DNA of 57,691 nt, taken from NCBI GenBank assembly GCA_051647685.1, contig JBOFEG010000011.1:1-57691 (forward strand), in the 5' to 3' direction. Shown piece by piece: positions 17,386-26,299 of the stretch (the stretch's first letter is position 1; the number at the start of each line of letters is the position of its first letter). The notes beneath the pieces are model-generated. The model searched no databases and was not told the origin of the DNA. It worked only from the letters and a program-made list of their open reading frames with translations. The translations under genes were made by a program, and so were the position numbers. The DNA is from CALTSX01 sp051647685 (GTDB taxonomy: Bacteria; Chlamydiota; Chlamydiia; Chlamydiales; CALTSX01).

Positions 17386-19521
17386 TTAGTTTTTTGCGAC
17401 CTGCTCTAGGGTTGCAAATCCATCGGGGTATATTGGATGAGCGGGACCAATACGTAGTTGATTTGCAAAAAATTGTCTGTAAATTTCTAAGCCTTGCTCA
17501 GCTTTTTGAATACAATAAAAGCAATTGGAAATCCACTCTGATCCTACAATAGTTCCATTATTAATATTACAGCGGAAACGATGTGTAATTTTACTTTTCC
17601 AATATTCTACTGGTCCAAATAGAAGTACAGGTGTTGGGTAAATAACCCTTACTTTTCTGCGCACTTCTTCTAATGCATGTTCAAAATCTGTTCCAATCCC
17701 ACCTTGCACAAGAATGGGAAAATCTAAATTAAATTCAGCTTGTCTTTCTACTAAACGGTCTAGACGATAAGTCATTTTAGCTTCAATATATGGATTTTGT
17801 TTTTGTTCAGGCACATTTTCTCCAGTCATAGATGCAAAGTCTACAATATTCGCACAAGATAAGACGCCAACTTCTTGTGCAACTTTATTGCTAATTTTCA
17901 TGATACCAGGGCCCCCTCCGGTTACTAATGCTAGAGGTGTATTTGCATTGAAGAGTGGATGTTGCATAGTTGATCGCAGAATAAGTAATTCTTGTAGAAG
18001 TTTTTTAAGTTCTCTTGCAAAGATTGTTTCTTCTTTTAAATTTGATCCATATACGCCGAATATAGTAGCATTTTGAAATTCCTGTGCTTTGTTGATCGGG
18101 ACAAACATTCCAATATCTTTATCGGGTTTAGGTACATATTGCAGAATTTGATTCTGTGGTTTATCTAACCAATAAACTGAAATGCCAAATTTAACGAGAT
18201 CGATCAATAAAGTTCGGTCTTCGTGAGAGAAGAAATCTCCTGAGGAACGAGAAGGAGATAGAAAATAAATTCTTTTTAAACAAGAACGGACATTTTCACT
18301 TAGAAGCAACCCTTTCATTAAGGGAGATAGAAAAAATCGACTGAGCAAAATACCCTGGCTTGTAATCATACCTGAATCGATTGCCTTTAGAAATGGATAC
18401 GATGGCTGTGATTGAATATAATGCTGTGCGATGATAGCTTGTCTCGTTGATTGGAATAATCCAGGAAAATTACCCGGATTAGCCTCCTTTACAATCCAAT
18501 CCGATGGCTTTAGATCTAACATTTGACTGCCTTTAACTATATAAGTACAACATTTGTGATGCGTAGGTTTTGGAGCGCTTTCGAATGCTTTAAATAGATG
18601 TTTTGGATCCTCTAAGCATTCTTGCAGCTGATCTCTATCTGTAAAGAAGACATGTTCTCGGTAAGGTTCTAAAGTATAAAATTCTAAAGGCACGTCAATT
18701 AATTCCTTTTGAGAAGAGCCATAAAATTCATAGACATCACCGGATGCTTCTGTATCAGGTTGTAAAACTGAAGCGGAAGCATGCCGAATCCCTTTAGGCA
18801 ATAATTCATTCACTACCATACCAAACACAGTCCTGATATGTAGGGGTAAACTTCTTACTAAAAGTAATTTTCCTTCCTGAACAGTTTTTGGAACATTGGG
18901 CAAAGATTGTTGGTTGATTCGCAAGAATTTTCGTAGAGAAATTTTATTATTAGTTAGCGCATTCATAATAAATGGGATAGCGCCTTGTATTGAATTTGGA
19001 TAGGTATATGTTCCTCGTTTTAAAAGAAGAAAAGCCACAGCTCGATTATTGATAGTCTCTAAAACAAGTTGATTACTCCCTTGCATTCCTCCAAGAGACA
19101 GTAATGGTTTTCCCAATCGATCAGATCTTCCAAACATACGCAATAAATAATCGGGATTTTTTACAAGCCGTCTATCATCTTTTGCAAATAATTTCCCAAT
19201 AAAACTACCCTTTTTTAAGTAATGTAATACTACTTTTCCTAATGGATCGATAGGAATTAAGACGAGGTGTACTTCCGCTATTTTTAATTTATAAGAGAGT
19301 TCTATATGTTTGTGAATTCCATTAATTCCAAGTTGTGCTAATGAACTCTTTAAATTGAAAAATATTTGAGATGGATCAATGTAAAATCCCACAAAATTTC
19401 GAGGTATATTTTCAATTCGAACTATAACCTCTTTAGATTCGGACTCTGTTGTATGAATTTTATGGATAAATCCATCTGAGGTAATCAAATCATAAGAAGT
19501 AAAGTAATGATAGTTTAACAT
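17386..19521 (-). CDS. Large protein with C-terminal LOG/Rossmann domain
   Basis: 711 residues. The last ~250 residues contain ALVTGGGPGIMKISNKVAQ and ILVQGGIGTDFEHALEEVRR, close to the GGGxGIM and PGGxGTxxE motifs of the LOG family (nucleotide-binding, once mislabelled lysine decarboxylases). The first ~450 residues match nothing I know. The Pro of PGGxGT is replaced by Gln (VQGGIGTDFE). Characterised LOG members cleave nucleotide monophosphates; activity here is unproven. It is divergent from MYG1, and a protein of this size lies beside MYG1 in Chlamydia by memory (CT387). Confidence 0.7.
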   Translation of the reverse strand: MLNYHYFTSYDLITSDGFIHKIHTTESESKEVIVRIENIPRNFVGFYIDPSQIFFNLKSSLAQLGINGIHKHIELSYKLKIAEVHLVLIPIDPLGKVVLHYLKKGSFIGKLFAKDDRRLVKNPDYLLRMFGRSDRLGKPLLSLGGMQGSNQLVLETINNRAVAFLLLKRGTYTYPNSIQGAIPFIMNALTNNKISLRKFLRINQQSLPNVPKTVQEGKLLLVRSLPLHIRTVFGMVVNELLPKGIRHASASVLQPDTEASGDVYEFYGSSQKELIDVPLEFYTLEPYREHVFFTDRDQLQECLEDPKHLFKAFESAPKPTHHKCCTYIVKGSQMLDLKPSDWIVKEANPGNFPGLFQSTRQAIIAQHYIQSQPSYPFLKAIDSGMITSQGILLSRFFLSPLMKGLLLSENVRSCLKRIYFLSPSRSSGDFFSHEDRTLLIDLVKFGISVYWLDKPQNQILQYVPKPDKDIGMFVPINKAQEFQNATIFGVYGSNLKEETIFARELKKLLQELLILRSTMQHPLFNANTPLALVTGGGPGIMKISNKVAQEVGVLSCANIVDFASMTGENVPEQKQNPYIEAKMTYRLDRLVERQAEFNLDFPILVQGGIGTDFEHALEEVRRKVRVIYPTPVLLFGPVEYWKSKITHRFRCNINNGTIVGSEWISNCFYCIQKAEQGLEIYRQFFANQLRIGPAHPIYPDGFATLEQVAKN

Positions 19522-19640
19522 AGAAAGGTTTTTTAAAACTGAGGTAATTCTTTGATCCTGCCATTCTTTTCGATTACTGACAAGTGTGTCGGAGAGGTGC
19601 TATTTTAGCATAGAGCAAATTGATTATCTATTTGAGTATC

Positions 19641-19668
19641 TTTACAAAAAGATATTCTCAGATATGAT
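19641..19668 (+). promoter_or_regulatory. Predicted promoter of the MYG1-HIT-HEAT genes
   Basis: A -35 TTTACA (19641-19646) and a -10 TATGAT (19663-19668) are spaced by 16 bp, 35 nt upstream of the MYG1 start. Confidence 0.5.
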
Positions 19669-19702
19669 AGGTAATTTTCATACTTTCTTTTAGGTAAATT
19701 CT

Positions 19703-20572
19703 TTGGGAACTAGAAGTTTTGGTACACATGATGGTAGCTTTCATGCAGATGAAGTTACTGCCTGCGCATTATTACTGGTTTTTGATTTAATCGATTTTGA
19801 TTCTATTATCCGCTCTAGGGATCCTACAGCGTTACAATCTTGTGAATATGTCTGTGATGTCGGTGGGATTTATGATCCAGTAAAAAAGCGTTTTGACCAC
19901 CATCAAGTAAGTTATGATGGGAACTTGAGTAGTGCGGGTATGGTTCTTATGTACCTGAAAGAAATCGGAATTATATCGGAGGATTTATATAACTATTTTA
20001 ATAATTCTGTTGTCATAGGTGTAGATGCAGTTGATAATGGTAGAGAATCTCCAAAACTCGGTTATTGCAGTTTTTCATCAGTCATTCAAAATTATTCACC
20101 TATAGAATATGGGGCAGAGAAAGAATTAGTGACGAGTGCATTTCTCGAAGCGGTAAATTTCACCGTAGGCCATTTCCAGCGATTACATAAGAGATTTATC
20201 TACATGCAATCGTGTAAACAATATATTGCAAAAGTAATGAAGAAACAATCTACCTATTTAATCTTTGATCGTTCAATGCCATGGTTAGATTCCTTTTTTT
20301 CTCTTCATGGAGAAAGTCACCCAGCTTTGTTTATTATTATGCCAACCGGTAATCATTGGAAATTGCGTACTATTCCGTTTACCCGAGACACTCCTATGAG
20401 CATACGTTACCCATTGCCGGAGTCATGGGCAGGGCTCATGGATGCAGAATTACAACGCGCGACTGGTATTCCTGGAGCAATATTTTGTCACAAAAATCGT
20501 TTTATCTCGATTTGGGAAACACAAAGCGATGCTATGCAAGCTTTACAAGACATTCTTGGAAAGAATTCATGA
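19703..20572 (+). CDS. MYG1 / UPF0160 family putative metal-dependent hydrolase
   Basis: 289 residues starting at TTG; a stop codon lies four codons upstream in frame and no ATG fits. It has the family hallmark FGTHDGSFHADEVTACALL and RFDHHQVSYDG, plus VDAVDNG, which are DHH-like metal-binding motifs. Eukaryotic MYG1 is a 3'-5' exonuclease acting on RNA in nucleus and mitochondria; bacterial members are poorly known. Its stop overlaps the HIT start (ATGA), so the two are translationally coupled. Confidence 0.9.
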   Translation: MGTRSFGTHDGSFHADEVTACALLLVFDLIDFDSIIRSRDPTALQSCEYVCDVGGIYDPVKKRFDHHQVSYDGNLSSAGMVLMYLKEIGIISEDLYNYFNNSVVIGVDAVDNGRESPKLGYCSFSSVIQNYSPIEYGAEKELVTSAFLEAVNFTVGHFQRLHKRFIYMQSCKQYIAKVMKKQSTYLIFDRSMPWLDSFFSLHGESHPALFIIMPTGNHWKLRTIPFTRDTPMSIRYPLPESWAGLMDAELQRATGIPGAIFCHKNRFISIWETQSDAMQALQDILGKNS

Positions 20573-20907
20573 AAAGTATTTTTGAAAAAATTATAGATAG
20601 AGAGTTACCTGCAGAAATTCTTTTTGAAAATGACTCAGTCATTGCAATTCAAGATATTCATCCACTTGCACCAATACATATTCTTATCATATCTAAACAG
20701 AAATATCCAGATTTCCAAAATATCCCGACTCATGATATGCCTATTATTCTCGGAGAAATTGGAGTTGTTGCGCAATTGCTCGCAAAAAAATTTTCCATAG
20801 AATCTGGATATCGACTAGTAACAAATATAGGAGCTTCATCGGGTCAAACTATCTATCATTTACATTTTCATTTGCTTGGTGGAAAACAACTAGGGCATAT
20901 GGGATGA
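20569..20907 (+). CDS. HIT-family nucleotide hydrolase
   Basis: 112 residues from the ATG at 20569, which overlaps the MYG1 stop by 4 nt; longer upstream reading in this frame is inside MYG1 and rejected. It begins SIFEKIIDRELPAEILFEND and has the histidine triad HLHFHLLGG near the C-terminus. HIT proteins of this branch (HinT, YcfF-like) hydrolyse purine nucleoside phosphoramidates. The gene pair matches CT386-CT385 as I recall. Confidence 0.93.
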   Translation: MKSIFEKIIDRELPAEILFENDSVIAIQDIHPLAPIHILIISKQKYPDFQNIPTHDMPIILGEIGVVAQLLAKKFSIESGYRLVTNIGASSGQTIYHLHFHLLGGKQLGHMG

Positions 20908-20926
20908 AAAATGGAAATCTTCTTGT

Positions 20927-22669
20927 ATGGGAAAAATTCTGAAATATATATTTTTCATAACAATATTTTTCTGTAATTACCAAACGTTTGCAGATCCAGC
21001 ATCAGAACCAATGCTGCGTCAACGCATCAAATTACTTTTTTTAGTAAAAGATGCGAAAGGTGCTCTTGAGACATCTGCTAAAGCTATCCATCAGTTTCCT
21101 GAATCTCTAGAAATAAAAAAATTACATGTACAAGCACTATCACAATCTGGGTATAGTTCATATGCTTTACAACTATGGGAAGAGATAAAAAATGAACTTT
21201 CAGATCCCAAAGAAATAGCTAAAATGCAGGAATGTATTGCATGGGGTATTATTTCTACCGGAAAATCTTCTTCTCGAGTAGAAATTAAAAATTTCTCCTT
21301 ATTTAGCTCTTTTCTTACCCAAGATGCTAGAGCATCGAAGATGTTGCTAGATGCTCTAAATTCATCTAATGCTGTTCAACGCGCTTTAGGAATAAGACTT
21401 GCTGCAAAATATGGAAATGCAGAGCTCCATCGAAACATAATTAATTTACTTGCAACAGAAAAAGTCGCCTTTGTTAGAAAAGAGCTAATTGAAGCGATAG
21501 GAGTTGGAAAAATTATAGAGGGAAAAGAAGCCCTACAAAGTATTTTATCAATCGATACAGAACCATTCGAAAAGTATACAGCTATTCACTCTTTAAGCCT
21601 TCTCTCTGAAAATCTCCAAATAGAAGAAATCACAGCTCTCTTGCAACATCCACAGGCTAGTTTTCGCTTACTTGCAATTCACATCATAGATAAGTTAAAT
21701 CTTCAGGCTTTATACCCACTGTTATTTACTATCCTTCAAGATCCTTCTCTCGATGTAAAGATTGCAGGACTCAAATCTATTGGGTTACATGTACCTGAAT
21801 GGTCAATAGAAGAAAAAAATGCAGTTAAAGCTTGTTGCTTGGATACAAATCCATTTGTTTCCATGCTAGGTGCGTGGAATTGCCTGTTACATGGAGAAGA
21901 TATAGGAACGAATGTATTTATAGAAAAAATGCAGTGTAGCAATCCATCCATTCGTATTTTTGCATCAGCGCTTCTATCGTTTACTGGTTTTAAAGGGCTT
22001 CCTTTAATTATTTCAACCTTTCAATCTACCGAAGATCCCTATGTACGTGTTAATTTAGCGCGGAGTTTAATTAGCCTTAGGGTATTTGTAAAAGAAGCAT
22101 CCCTTGCATTATTGGATTTCATTCGCGATACAGCGGCTCCGATTATGTGGGATAAGGGACAGTATATTTTTTTCCCGATGATATCTCCGTCTAATATTGC
22201 CCCGACTCCCTTATGTTACAATCTTCGATCTGTGATGGATGGCATGACTAGATTATCACTATTAAATAATTTACTAATAACAGAACCAAAGGTTGCTGTT
22301 GAAACCGCTCGAAATTATTTACATAATCATTTCTGGGGGTTGTCGGCGAATGCAGCTGCTATGCTTATGGAGACTGGCAATACTTATTGTGTCGATCTTG
22401 TCAAAAATTTACTAAATGATTCAAATAAAAAAATTAGATTGCAAGCAGCGCTTGTTCTTGCTTTTATGCATCAAGATGAAAGAGCGGCAAAGATTTTAGA
22501 GGAATTGTACTATACAGTAAGACAGGAAGATCGGTTCTATATTTTAGAAGCTCTAGGGCAACTCAGTACAAAACAATCTATTCCCTTTTTAATGAAATTA
22601 TTAGCAGAGCCATTTACAGGAATCCGAATAGCTGCAGCTTCCATTTTAATTCAAAACCTCTATCATTAA
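20927..22669 (+). CDS. Exported HEAT-repeat protein
   Basis: 580 residues with a signal peptide (KYIFFITIFFCNYQTFA, cleavage near residue 23) and then paired helices in HEAT style, such as AVQRALGIRLAAKYGN and IRLQAALVLAFMHQDERAA. An N-terminal TPR-like stretch covers about residues 30-75. Likely a periplasmic scaffold. It follows the HIT gene by 19 nt and probably belongs to the same operon. Its stop shares TTAA with the sufE stop on the other strand. Confidence 0.75.
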   Translation: MGKILKYIFFITIFFCNYQTFADPASEPMLRQRIKLLFLVKDAKGALETSAKAIHQFPESLEIKKLHVQALSQSGYSSYALQLWEEIKNELSDPKEIAKMQECIAWGIISTGKSSSRVEIKNFSLFSSFLTQDARASKMLLDALNSSNAVQRALGIRLAAKYGNAELHRNIINLLATEKVAFVRKELIEAIGVGKIIEGKEALQSILSIDTEPFEKYTAIHSLSLLSENLQIEEITALLQHPQASFRLLAIHIIDKLNLQALYPLLFTILQDPSLDVKIAGLKSIGLHVPEWSIEEKNAVKACCLDTNPFVSMLGAWNCLLHGEDIGTNVFIEKMQCSNPSIRIFASALLSFTGFKGLPLIISTFQSTEDPYVRVNLARSLISLRVFVKEASLALLDFIRDTAAPIMWDKGQYIFFPMISPSNIAPTPLCYNLRSVMDGMTRLSLLNNLLITEPKVAVETARNYLHNHFWGLSANAAAMLMETGNTYCVDLVKNLLNDSNKKIRLQAALVLAFMHQDERAAKILEELYYTVRQEDRFYILEALGQLSTKQSIPFLMKLLAEPFTGIRIAAASILIQNLYH

Positions 22670-23112
22670 GAAATTAATTGAGATCTCTCGAGTTCTAAGA
22701 TATATTGAAAGGCGTGTTGCTTCATCCGCAAATATAGGTTAGCAAGTCCATTGGCTCGATTGGGAGAAACTAAAGAAAAAATTTGCAATTCCTCTAAAAA
22801 TTTAGGGGGGCATCGTAAAATAACTTCAGGGAGTTCATTATCATATGTCATAACTAAAAGTTGAGAGAGTCCTTGTGAAATAAGAGCATTGGAGTAAGTA
22901 TGTAATCGAATCCTCTGTTGTTCTAAATACGAATGCAGAAATAATATACTTTGACATCCTGGGACAAGATTGGCGTCATTTTTCCAACTTTCCTCAAATT
23001 GCACAGATTGCTTGCCTAAATTTATGATTCTCTTATACAATTCTTCATTGACACTAGATGAGGAAAGAAGTTCTTTTATTTTTTGTTGATTTTGTAAACA
23101 AGTTGTATACAT
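22666..23112 (-). CDS. sufE: SufE-family sulfur acceptor protein
   Basis: 148 residues from the ATG at 23112, chosen because GGAG lies 6 nt upstream (a TTG at 23124 would overlap that site). Conserved NLVPGCQSILFL holds the sulfur-accepting Cys, and VSPNRANGLANLYLRMKQHA matches the SufE C-terminal motif. SufE accepts persulfide from the cysteine desulfurase SufS in Fe-S cluster assembly. No other suf gene is in the window. Confidence 0.9.
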   Translation of the reverse strand: MYTTCLQNQQKIKELLSSSSVNEELYKRIINLGKQSVQFEESWKNDANLVPGCQSILFLHSYLEQQRIRLHTYSNALISQGLSQLLVMTYDNELPEVILRCPPKFLEELQIFSLVSPNRANGLANLYLRMKQHAFQYILELERSQLIS

Positions 23113-23208
23113 AACGTGCTCCAAAGCTAGTGTAGCTAAAGGCTCGGATTTTTGACAAGAATCCTATTGATTTAGGAAGGATTGAATAAAAGAAAATTTT
23201 TTAAAACA

Positions 23209-23217
23209 TGTTATAAT
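23209..23217 (+). promoter_or_regulatory. Extended -10 promoter of infA
   Basis: TGTTATAAT is an extended -10 (TGN-TATAAT) ending 30 nt before the infA ATG. The -35 region is poor, as expected for extended -10 promoters. Confidence 0.6.
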
Positions 23218-23247
23218 CCTCTGATTTTCCAACAAACAAAAGGAGAT

Positions 23248-23469
23248 ATGTCAAAAAAAGAAGATACCATCAAGATGGAAGGAACAGTAGAAGAGTTGCT
23301 TCCAAATAGAACTTTTCGGTTAACATTAGAAAATGGAAGTAAAATCTTGGCTCATTTATGTGGAAAAATGTGTCAAAAAAATATTAGAGTTCTCGTTGGT
23401 GACACTGTAACTGTAGAAATTTCTCCTTATGATTTAAGTAAGGCTAGAATTATATACCGTCAACGATAA
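23248..23469 (+). CDS. infA: Translation initiation factor IF-1
   Basis: 73 residues from the ATG at 23248 with AAGGAG immediately upstream. It is an OB-fold IF-1: IKMEGTVEELLPNRTFRLTL, LAHLCGKMCQKNIRVLVGD, then VTVEISPYDLSKARIIYR. It binds the ribosomal A site during initiation. A longer in-frame ORF from 23182 is rejected because it would include the promoter and the family starts at MSKKED. It heads the infA to rpoC block but has its own terminator. Confidence 0.97.
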   Translation: MSKKEDTIKMEGTVEELLPNRTFRLTLENGSKILAHLCGKMCQKNIRVLVGDTVTVEISPYDLSKARIIYRQR

Positions 23470-23471
23470 GG

Positions 23472-23516
23472 CAATCGAAAAAAACATTTTTTTCCGATTG
23501 TTATTGATTTTTTTTT
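23472..23516 (+). terminator. Rho-independent terminator of infA
   Basis: The arms CAATCG+A7 (23472-23484) and T7+CCGATTG (23487-23500) pair with one bulged base, followed by a run of nine T at 23508-23516. Confidence 0.8.
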
Positions 23517-23568
23517 GGTTAGAGAATAAGCTGGGTGACTTTTAAGCAGGATTTTCTCTGTATCTGAA

Positions 23569-23640
23569 GCCCAGATAGCTCAGTGGTAGAGCATTTGCAT
23601 GGTAAGCAAAAGGCCGTAGGTTCGATTCCTATTTTGGGCA
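23569..23640 (+). tRNA. tRNA-Thr (GGU)
   Basis: The 72-nt sequence folds as a cloverleaf: acceptor GCCCAGA with TTTGGGC, D-arm GCTC/GAGC, anticodon stem TTTGC/GCAAA around loop ATGGTAA (anticodon GGT), and T-loop TTCGATT. The discriminator is A; CCA is not encoded. It lies between infA and tuf. Confidence 0.95.
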
Positions 23641-23726
23641 AAAGAAAAGGAATGGTTTCTTACACGTATAGCAATGTCGATTCTATCTGCTAAGTTAGGA
23701 TTATAAGGAAGGAGATTTTAAAATAA

Positions 23727-24923
23727 ATGGCTAAAAAAGTATTTGAAAGAAAAAAAGAACATTTTAATGTTGGCACAATTGGTCACGTCGATCATGGGAA
23801 AACAACGCTTACTGCTGCTCTTACAATGGTTGCAGCTAAAATGGTAGGCGGTAAAGCTAAAACGTATGCAGAAATTGATAACACACCCGAAGAAAAAGCT
23901 CGAGGGATTACAATTAATGCATCTCACGTAGAATATGAAACAGATAAACGACATTATTCCCACGTAGACTGTCCTGGCCACGCTGATTACATTAAAAATA
24001 TGATTACTGGTGCCGCCCAGATGGATGGTGCAATTTTAGTCGTTGCTGCAACAGATGGAGCTATGCCACAAACAAAAGAGCACATTTTACTTGCGAGACA
24101 AGTTGGGGTGCCATACATAGATGTCTTTATCAATAAAGTTGACCAAGCTGATCCAGATCTCGTTGAAATGGTTAGAGAAGAAATTACTGAGCTTTTAGAG
24201 CAACAGGGTTATAAAAACTGTAAAATAGCTGCTGGAAGTGCTAGAGACGCAGTAGACGGGAAGCCTGGTGCAGATGAGCCTATTAAAGAATTACTACGTG
24301 ATTTGGATGAACTGCCATCACCAGTTCGCGAATTAGACAAACCATTTTTAATGCCTATTGAAGGTGCTTTTTCTATTTCCGGGAGAGGAACTGTTGCAAC
24401 AGGTAAAATTGAAAGAGGAAAGTGTGATGTTAACACACCTTTAGAATTAGTGGGATTTGGCGCCCGATATTCAACAGTCGTTACAAGTTTTGAAATATTT
24501 AACCAAACTTTAACTTATGCAGAAGCGGGAGAAAACGTTGGAGCACTACTCCGAGGAATTGAAAAAGATAAAGTAAGAAGAGGAATGGTACTGGCGCAAC
24601 CAGGTACAGTTAAAGAAGCAACTAAATTTCAGGCCATTATTTATGTTCTAACAAAAGATGAAGGTGGAAGACCAAAACCATTCTCATCTGGGTATCGTCC
24701 ACAATTTTACATAAGAACAGCTGATGTTACAGGTACTATTACTCTCAAAGAAGGCGTAGAACTCGTTATGCCAGGTGATGACGTAGAAGTTACTGTTACA
24801 CTACTTGCACCGATAGTTCTAGAAGAAAAACTAACCTTTGCAATTCGCGAAGGCGGAAGAACGATTGCACAAGGGAAAATTGAAAAAATATTAGAAACTG
24901 TAACAGTTAAAGCATCTAAATAA
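23727..24923 (+). CDS. tuf: Elongation factor Tu
   Basis: 398 residues. G1 is GHVDHGKTTL, G3 is DCPGHADYIKNM and G4 is the NKVDQAD region; switch I contains ARGITINASHVEYET. EF-Tu carries aminoacyl-tRNA to the ribosome. A strong GGAGG-like site precedes the ATG. It lies between tRNA-Thr and tRNA-Trp, an arrangement conserved in Chlamydia as I recall, and may be co-transcribed with both. Confidence 0.98.
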   Translation: MAKKVFERKKEHFNVGTIGHVDHGKTTLTAALTMVAAKMVGGKAKTYAEIDNTPEEKARGITINASHVEYETDKRHYSHVDCPGHADYIKNMITGAAQMDGAILVVAATDGAMPQTKEHILLARQVGVPYIDVFINKVDQADPDLVEMVREEITELLEQQGYKNCKIAAGSARDAVDGKPGADEPIKELLRDLDELPSPVRELDKPFLMPIEGAFSISGRGTVATGKIERGKCDVNTPLELVGFGARYSTVVTSFEIFNQTLTYAEAGENVGALLRGIEKDKVRRGMVLAQPGTVKEATKFQAIIYVLTKDEGGRPKPFSSGYRPQFYIRTADVTGTITLKEGVELVMPGDDVEVTVTLLAPIVLEEKLTFAIREGGRTIAQGKIEKILETVTVKASK

Positions 24924-24935
24924 AGAAAGGGTTTA

Positions 24936-25008
24936 GGGTGTGTAGTTCAACTGGCTAGAGCGTCGATCTCCAAAGTCGAAAACGGGGGTTCAAATCCCTC
25001 CACACTCG
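24936..25008 (+). tRNA. tRNA-Trp (CCA)
   Basis: Acceptor GGGTGTG pairs with CACACTC (one G:T pair), discriminator G as expected for Trp. The anticodon stem TCGAT/GTCGA encloses CTCCAAA, giving anticodon CCA. It sits between tuf and secE. The chromosomal CCA tail is not encoded. Confidence 0.95.
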
Positions 25009-25050
25009 CAAACTACTAACTTTGATACTAACTAGAAGTAAGATAGGGTT

Positions 25051-25278
25051 ATGGGGCAAAAAACTATTGTGTCAAAAATTCTTTTCAATAAAAAGAAGAT
25101 AAATTTTTTCCAGGATATAAAAGAAGAAATCCATAAAATCTCTTGGACTTCTAAAAAAGAATTGCGGACCTGTACAAAAATTGTTCTAACATCAATTTTT
25201 TTCTTAGGTTTCAGTATCTATTTTATTGATTTGTTTATTAAAAGTTTTTTAGATCTACTTCGATTTGTAATACATTGA
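25051..25278 (+). CDS. secE: Preprotein translocase subunit SecE
   Basis: 75 residues with the SecE signature FFQDIKEEIHKISWTSKKEL on the cytoplasmic face followed by one transmembrane helix (about residues 47-66). It stabilises SecY in the Sec channel. Upstream of nusG, the usual secE-nusG pair, 27 nt apart. Confidence 0.95.
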   Translation: MGQKTIVSKILFNKKKINFFQDIKEEIHKISWTSKKELRTCTKIVLTSIFFLGFSIYFIDLFIKSFLDLLRFVIH

Positions 25279-25304
25279 GTTAGAGAACACAACAGGTAAG
25301 TTTC

Positions 25305-25853
25305 ATGAGTAAATGGTACGTGATTCAAGTAATGTCTGGTTATGAAAAAAGAGTACAAAAATCTCTTATGGAACACCGAGAGACAAAGGGAATGACTGAT
25401 TCTGTAGAAGAAGTAATTGTACCCATTGAAAATATAGCAGAAGTCAAGAAAGGGCAACAGAAAATCATAGAAAAACGTCTTTGGCCGGGATACATTTTAA
25501 TAAAAATGGGGCTAAATGATGAGTCTTGGGCATATGTTTGTAATACAAATAATGTAATCGGATTTTTAGGTGGGGAAAAACCTCAACCTCTATCTGAAAT
25601 TGAAGTAGAAGATATTTTAAAAGAACTTGCTTCTAAACAAGGTGAAGTCGTTCAAAAACACAAATTTGAAGTAGATGATACTGTTAAAATTGTCGATGGA
25701 GTTTTTGTTAACTTTATAGGGAAAGTAGTTGAGGTATTTCATGATAAAGGGGTCCTTAGCGTTAATGTTTCTATTTTTGGAAGAGATACTAGAGTTGATG
25801 ATTTGGAATTTTGGCAAGTAGAAGAAGCTACTGCAGATATAGAGGGTAAATAG
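25305..25853 (+). CDS. nusG: Transcription termination/antitermination protein NusG
   Basis: 182 residues: NGN domain start KWYVIQVMSGYEKRVQKSL, the GYILIKM strand, and a KOW domain at the C-terminus (DDTVKIVDGVFVNFIGKVVE). It couples RNA polymerase to Rho or ribosomes. Only 1 nt separates its stop from rplK. Confidence 0.97.
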   Translation: MSKWYVIQVMSGYEKRVQKSLMEHRETKGMTDSVEEVIVPIENIAEVKKGQQKIIEKRLWPGYILIKMGLNDESWAYVCNTNNVIGFLGGEKPQPLSEIEVEDILKELASKQGEVVQKHKFEVDDTVKIVDGVFVNFIGKVVEVFHDKGVLSVNVSIFGRDTRVDDLEFWQVEEATADIEGK

Positions 25854-25854
25854 C

Positions 25855-26289
25855 ATGGCGAAAAAAAAGTTTTTTAAATCAATTAAGTTACAGATTCCAG
25901 CGGGTAAAGCAACTCCTGCACCGCCGATTGGGCCAGCACTTGGAAGCGCTGGTTTAAATATAATGGCTTTTTGCAAAGATTTTAACGCAAAAACTAGCGG
26001 TTTAATCGGTATAATAATCCCTGTTGTGATCACTGTATATGCAGATAAGACATATACATTTATCATGAAAAAACCTCCGACGTCAGAATTGATTAAAACT
26101 GCATTGGGAATTAGTAAGGGTTCTAGTGTGCCACATCGGGATAAAGTGGGAAAACTAGAAGAAATCCAAGTTAAAAAAATTGCAGAAGAAAAAATGGAAG
26201 ATTTTCAAGCAAATTCACTCAAGGCTGCAATGAGTTGCGTTGAGGGAACCGCTCGTTCTATGGGCGTTAGTATAGCTAAGGGGGGATAG
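25855..26289 (+). CDS. rplK: 50S ribosomal protein L11
   Basis: 144 residues: IKLQIPAGKATPAPPIGPAL at the N-terminus and SMGVSIAKGG at the C-terminus. It binds 23S rRNA in the GTPase centre. It starts 1 nt after nusG, so no room remains for a separate leader. L1 follows 10 nt later. Confidence 0.98.
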   Translation: MAKKKFFKSIKLQIPAGKATPAPPIGPALGSAGLNIMAFCKDFNAKTSGLIGIIIPVVITVYADKTYTFIMKKPPTSELIKTALGISKGSSVPHRDKVGKLEEIQVKKIAEEKMEDFQANSLKAAMSCVEGTARSMGVSIAKGG

Positions 26290-26299
26290 TAAGATTCAA

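Noticed and set aside
20356..20568. N-terminal extension of the HIT protein
   Set aside because: It lies wholly inside MYG1 in another frame; the HIT family start fits the ATG at 20569 in an ATGA overlap.
23182..23247. Longer IF-1 start
   Set aside because: The stretch contains the extended -10 promoter, and IF-1 homologues begin at the Met at 23248.
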